Of a DNA stretch of 64,000 nt, positions 59,001-64,000 are shown one piece after another (the first letter of the stretch is position 1; each line of letters starts with the position of its first letter). The stretch lies in NCBI GenBank assembly GCA_000499405.2, contig HG738138.1, forward strand, positions 18,887,753 through 18,951,752, given 5' to 3'. Origin of the DNA: Onchocerca volvulus (taxonomy: Eukaryota; Nematoda; Chromadorea; Rhabditida; Onchocercidae). A program made the translations under genes and the position numbers. The notes beneath the pieces were generated by a model. That model saw only the letters and a list, made by a program, of their open reading frames with translations. It ran no database searches and was not told where the DNA came from.

Positions 59001-59123
59001 AGGATGATCAGCGGTAATCAGGGTTGATAACACGGGTGATGACGAAGATAATGGTGATAAGAGTGATAATGATGAACAATGAAGACGATGACGGTTATAA
59101 TCAAGCTGATAACAGTGATAACC
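59001..59123 (+). repeat. Degenerate GAT-rich simple-sequence tract
   Basis: Repeated gatgat, gataa and ggtgat words (for example cgggtgatgacgaagataat) in a ~120-base stretch. It reads as a decayed trinucleotide or hexanucleotide array. Confidence 0.6.
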
Positions 59124-62100
59124 ACAGCTACTTCTCACCGGAAATCATGCCCTTTCCGTCTTTCCAAAATTTTTCAAAAGCGAAATGGATTAACAAAAAA
59201 TGACTTGACTCAGTAATTTATTTTCAACCTATTTCGCTACATTAAAAATGAAATTAACGTACAATTAACTTGATTATTAGCTGAAAAATAGTCAGACATC
59301 AGAAATTGTCAATTTGAATTTAAAGTCAATTAGAGCTTTCGTTACTGAAGTCATCAATGCTGATCAAGTTAAAGTTATCATGCTAATTAAGTTGTACATA
59401 GTTTAAGCAGCTTAGTTCATCTAAATATTCTGAGCTTGTTTAATCATTCATAATTTATGCTCAACTACGCTCCAATACAATCTGGATTCAAACTGTCAAC
59501 CCTGGAATCTAAAGACGGTAAAGACAGCTTGTCGGGAGACTTGAATCTATATAACAAATTTCCATCTAAATTTTGTTAATACTGACAATTATGAAAATGC
59601 TAATGGTGGTAAAACATGATGATGAAGAAATATATAACAGTACAAAAGAACACAGTTAATAAGTTGTTCAATGGTACAAAGCTGGAAAAAGTTGGAAGTC
59701 TAAAACCTGATCACAGTACTTTACCAAAGATATCTTGAATTAGGTTAGAAGTTCAGATAAATAGAGCTGTGAAATTATTTCAGTTAAGTTATTAATTATT
59801 AACTTCCTTTGTCTATTCTTTATCTCTACACAAAAGGTTGAAGAAAATTGGATTTTAATTGCAAATTAAAATTTCAGAAATTAAATGAAAAAAGAAAAAA
59901 AATAAAAACTGGCAATTATATGGATTTGCTTTACAAATATGTGATTGTCTATTGAAAAATCGTAAAATGCAATATGTATAGCATCCCTGGAATCTAAAAT
60001 TCCGAAACCTGCTATTTATCAGGGAATTTTAAAATCTCAATTATGCTAAGCAAGGCTAGGGATTTTTATCATTGCTATTAGTTATTTCAATTAATGAAAA
60101 AACAACTGGAATAAAATAATCTTAAAATAATTTACACTATATATTTGATAAATTAATTGCAAGTTATCGAATCCTCCACAAATCCTAAAGTCTTGTAACA
60201 TCAGAAAATCAGCGATATGAAACTGGATAAAAATTTCACAGGATTTTAAAATGCAATTTACATTTGTGAAACATATATCGGACAATCGCAGTCCTAATAT
60301 CTGAATATCCGATCTTTCAAAACTGAAATTAATCCGAAAAAGACAACAATAATCCAATTCTCCTTCTCTTACGCTTAATCAGAACAGGACCATCTAATGA
60401 ACAGTTTACTCCAAAGATCTTCATAGTAAAATGATTCTGAAATATTCATGGATTAACCAATGAATAGCGGACATTCATATGTGTGTATGTCTGCAGGCCT
60501 AGCTAAAAAGTTCGCGAATTTTATTTGATTTGTCGAAAAAAGAAAGAAATTAGTGGAATGCTCACGATAAGTTGCACTTTCACATCTTTCATTCGTATTA
60601 AAAACGAGCGAACTGGATAGATATAACGATAGGAAAAACAATGAACATTCTAATGAAATGTGTCATGTGAAAAAAAGTCAGTCTTAAGTGAGGAATGAAA
60701 TAATTCACAAAACTGAAAAAAAAAAAAACTTTTCCTTTCACCAATTATAATTACTTTAATTACCGATGAGCAGAAAAAACAAATATTAGACGTTATGATT
60801 ATTAATAGGGGTTTGTTCTTAAAAATCGATAAAGCATATGGCCGTAATTACTTCATTTTTGTCACGAGAACAGCAAACTTAATTATTCTCAGCATTCCAA
60901 CCGCATCTCAGCTATTCTGTTATACATAGGTATATAAAGCAAAGAAGAAAAACAAAGTCCCAGAACGGACGATACCGCATATCGCGATATTAAGTTAGCA
61001 TCTCAAATTTTTTTTTTTTTACCAGACAATGATGGGACCTTGAAGAATCATATAAAGACTGAAAGTATAAGAGAGATCTCCTGAAACTTCAGCACCATCA
61101 TTTATACAGGATTCAGAAAATTTCATTGTTAGGTACAAATTTAATTTATACTAAAAAATCCAATGCAACTGGGAATCATTTTCTAGCAGCACATCATCAG
61201 ACGTTAGTAATATCAATATCAGTAATGAAAAGATTGTAAAAAAGAAAAACTTCAATTGATCGACTTCTTTTCTTTTAATAGATTTTGAATTGAATGAAAT
61301 GCATTCCATTCATTTGATAACAGAGCTGGCAAAAGATCAAAAAAGACTTAAATCAACTCTCTTTTAACAACTACATTTCGATCAAAGACTTTGAAATCTC
61401 TTTCTCTACGTTCTCATTTCTTACTCCACGTTTATACTAATATGATATCAATCACATCCTTATTTAATTATAACCATAATTAGTCTTCAGGATAGATACT
61501 GAGAACAAAAACAGATGCATTTCAAGACTGTTACGGTACATCGGATAATTAACAAGGTAAAGTGTTGCTTGCTGAAAGCGATCACCAGAAATCATTTTGC
61601 TTCAGTCAGTATTATTCGTCCACGTTGTCTTGTCTTTCATATAAAAGATCTCACCAAAAAAGTAATTTTGCCGGGAGAAATTGAAAACGAGGCATTAAGT
61701 TGTATATCAATGTGATGAACTATAGAAGAAACAAATAACCAAAGTAGTGATAAATCCTTACATAATATGAAACTATTTAAGTATTGAAATCTGAAATGTA
61801 TCCGAAAAGTTTGTCAAATCGATATTGTTAGCAAAATTTTTATGTGAATGAAAAAAGCTCATTTTAAGCATCTAATTGTAATGGCATATATTCCACATGA
61901 TTGAAAGTTATTTTTTTCTAGATTATAAATAATTTAGCATGGACATCAGAAAAATAGGTGAATCTTATATAAACGGAAGTAAAGAAATATAAGTATGTAC
62001 GATAAAGTAAAAGTTTCAACATCTGAGCAGTTTTATTGCACACTGAAAAATTTAACAGAATGAATAGTTTGCATCAGATGCTACGGGAGAGACTCATTTT

Positions 62101-62551
62101 TCATCATTTTTATATTGTAATTTGATGATTCATTAACTGCTTCCGAGAAAAACGAAAATTTATTTACAACGTCAAAAATGTCTTGTCCTGTAAATTTGAC
62201 ATTTAATACTTCTTGGAACATTTCTATAAGATTTGAATTGAACTGAAATATCCTTTCTCTTAATGGCAGCCTTTTGAGAACTTTTTATCTCCACAAGCAT
62301 TGAAAAATTACTTCTTTTGAATTTCATTCAGTTTGAGGAATAAAAAGAAAAATAGAGTGAAGTTTTAAAACTCGGAAAGAAGAAATCACCAAACGACGCG
62401 TTTTTTTCAGTGGTATTATTTTTTTGACACATCATTAACTGCAGAAAAAAAATATTTGTCTGTCAAGTAATGCGGTTTACATGAAGTAGCGCGAATGCGT
62501 TCATTATTTATCAGATACCGAAACATATCTATCACATTTCTCCAATGATTC

Positions 62552-62580
62552 TCAATTGTCTAACCTAATTAGACAATTGA
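62552..62580. repeat. Perfect palindrome, 12-bp arms, 5-base loop
   Basis: TCAATTGTCTAA (62552-62563), loop CCTAA, then TTAGACAATTGA (62569-62580). The arms are exact reverse complements. No gene lies nearby. It could be a minimal transposon remnant, a dimeric protein-binding site, or chance. Confidence 0.8.
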
Positions 62581-64000
62581 AGTGAACGTGCAAGTTTGCA
62601 AAAAAATGGGAAAAAGAACTTGGGAAAAATGCGAACGGATTTCCAGAATTCCCAAATTCTTGAACCAGTTTTGTTCAACTCGAGTGGAAAAAAGAGAAGA
62701 AAGAATCTCGGCTGAATGAAAACGAGATAGATAAATATACATGAGCAAGGAATGAAAAAAATAATACCCGACTAAATCGAACGCTTACGACAGCAATGAC
62801 GGCACAACCAGACTGTCTCCTATGTTTTTGTCAAATTCCATTAAATGTCATCGTTTTTTCTTTTATCACAATTTTTTTTTCATCGTGTCATTAATAATGA
62901 TAATAATAGGCAAAGTTTTGTTAAGTCAATTAAGAAATTTACGCTCTTTGAAAGATATTAAATTGCAAGAAAAATCATGAAAAAGTGAAATTGATATAAT
63001 ACGAAGGAATCAGGATATAAGAAATGAATATGGGTACAGTAAGTAGAACGGTGAATAAGTAGTATATGTAAAGTATCTATGGAGATACAGATACAATAGG
63101 ATGCAAATATGTGGATTTAGTTCAGTAAGAAGATAAACTAACTAAAAATGCTGATAAAAAGCTCTAAGTACAATAAGGAGAATGAGAGGAATAATAAGAT
63201 TCAGAACAGCGAGAAGGTTTAGTAATTATTTGTAATTCATATTTTTCCCGGTAAATGTTTTCTTCGAATTTCTATGAATAAAGTTTGGAATGAGCAAAAA
63301 TCAGAGAAATAAGCCGATTTCCCCCATTTTTGTAAATTTTAAAGCTGCAAATCTTTCTTTTATCTTCTCAGAAGCGATTAAACCATCGATAGCGAAATTG
63401 CACAAGGAATTTTAGAATGAGTCGATTAGAATAAGAGATTGATTCACAATTAACTTACAACTTCTCTATGAAGAAGGATTATTCAGGTTTCCTTTCCGGA
63501 GAAATATATTTAAGAAATCACTACAGTTGTTAACTTATGACAGTAAAATTTCGATTTCATCCATCAAATAAATTTGTTATCTTTTGATAACGGAACCTCG
63601 GGGTAAAAATATCAAAAAGCAAGTGAGAAGTAAGGTTTAGTAGAAAACCACTGCATGGTCGAAACTGAAATTCAATGAGCAGGTCAAAAGTTAATACGAA
63701 CAAATATTATTGAATCTATATAACTTCACTCACATACGAAGAAATGTGACATTTGATAAGGCAAGCCGCAAAGAAGATACAAATTTGATATCTTGAGACT
63801 TGAGAAAGTTCCGCGACTAATACAATCGGGAATAACGCAAAAAAAAAAAACGAATTTTGGAGAGAATCGTTCAGAGGGAAGTGAAAAAATCAGTAAATAT
63901 ACGGAATAGTCTGATATTGAAGCAATGTCCCGATTCGGGGGAAGAATGGGAGCTGAGAGATCTTCTAAAAAAAACGAGCCAAAATCCCGAATCAGGCGAA

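Larger units (their letters stand above)
51182..64000. other. Gene-poor 12.8 kb flank upstream of ell-1
   Basis: No gene could be assembled. It holds the presumed ell-1 promoter next to 51182, an AAAT microsatellite (53046-53116), a GAT-rich tract (59001-59123), a perfect 12-bp palindrome (62552-62580) and isolated open frames such as 51877-52110 (an internal signal-peptide-like stretch), 54887-55069 and 57683-57826 (exon-like, minus strand). It may be the long intron or promoter of a gene starting beyond the right edge. Confidence 0.5.

Overview
This window is nuclear DNA from a nematode, most likely a filarial or related spirurid worm. It is AT-rich throughout, with long A and T tracts, TA and AAAT microsatellites, and genes cut into many short exons by introns with TTTCAG-type acceptors. 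The leftmost gene matches my memory of the filarial cytosolic asparaginyl-tRNA synthetase antigen, including its nematode-type N-terminal extension. No rRNA, tRNA, CRISPR array or bacterial operon is visible.

Five protein genes can be assembled exon by exon with consistent splice phase. (1) Minus strand, 113-2392: 5' two thirds of a cytosolic asparaginyl-tRNA synthetase, running off the left edge. (2) Plus strand, 6558-21788: a 17-exon, 923-residue nuclear co-repressor with ELM2, SANT and one C2H2 zinc finger, of the TRERF1/ZNF541/MIDEAS type, with a 5.8 kb first intron. (3) Minus strand, 24678-28849: a 485-residue secreted protein with two von Willebrand factor A domains. (4) Minus strand, 31311-36201: Rab1 GTPase, 205 residues, complete. 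(5) Minus strand, 43508-51181: the RNA polymerase II elongation factor ELL, 611 residues, with one apparent GC-AG intron.

Genes 1 and 2 are divergent across a 4.2 kb spacer and genes 2 and 3 are convergent. Genes 3, 4 and 5 share a strand but lie 2.5 and 7.3 kb apart, so they do not look like an operon. The five are mostly housekeeping functions (translation, chromatin repression, ER-Golgi traffic, transcription elongation) plus one extracellular adhesion-type protein; nothing suggests one joint pathway.

The rest is gene-poor: 2393-6557, 21789-24677, 28850-31310, 36202-43507 and the last 12.8 kb (51182-64000). Items there include a 232-bp MITE-like inverted-repeat element (42271-42502), a possible frameshifted histone-fold (CENP-X-like) relic (22036-22295), a GC-richer open frame of unknown origin (40966-41247), a perfect 12-bp palindrome (62552-62580), and several exon-like open frames. 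At this base composition tens of 60-codon open frames are expected by chance, so those orphan frames are scored low. I found no convincing new multi-gene system.
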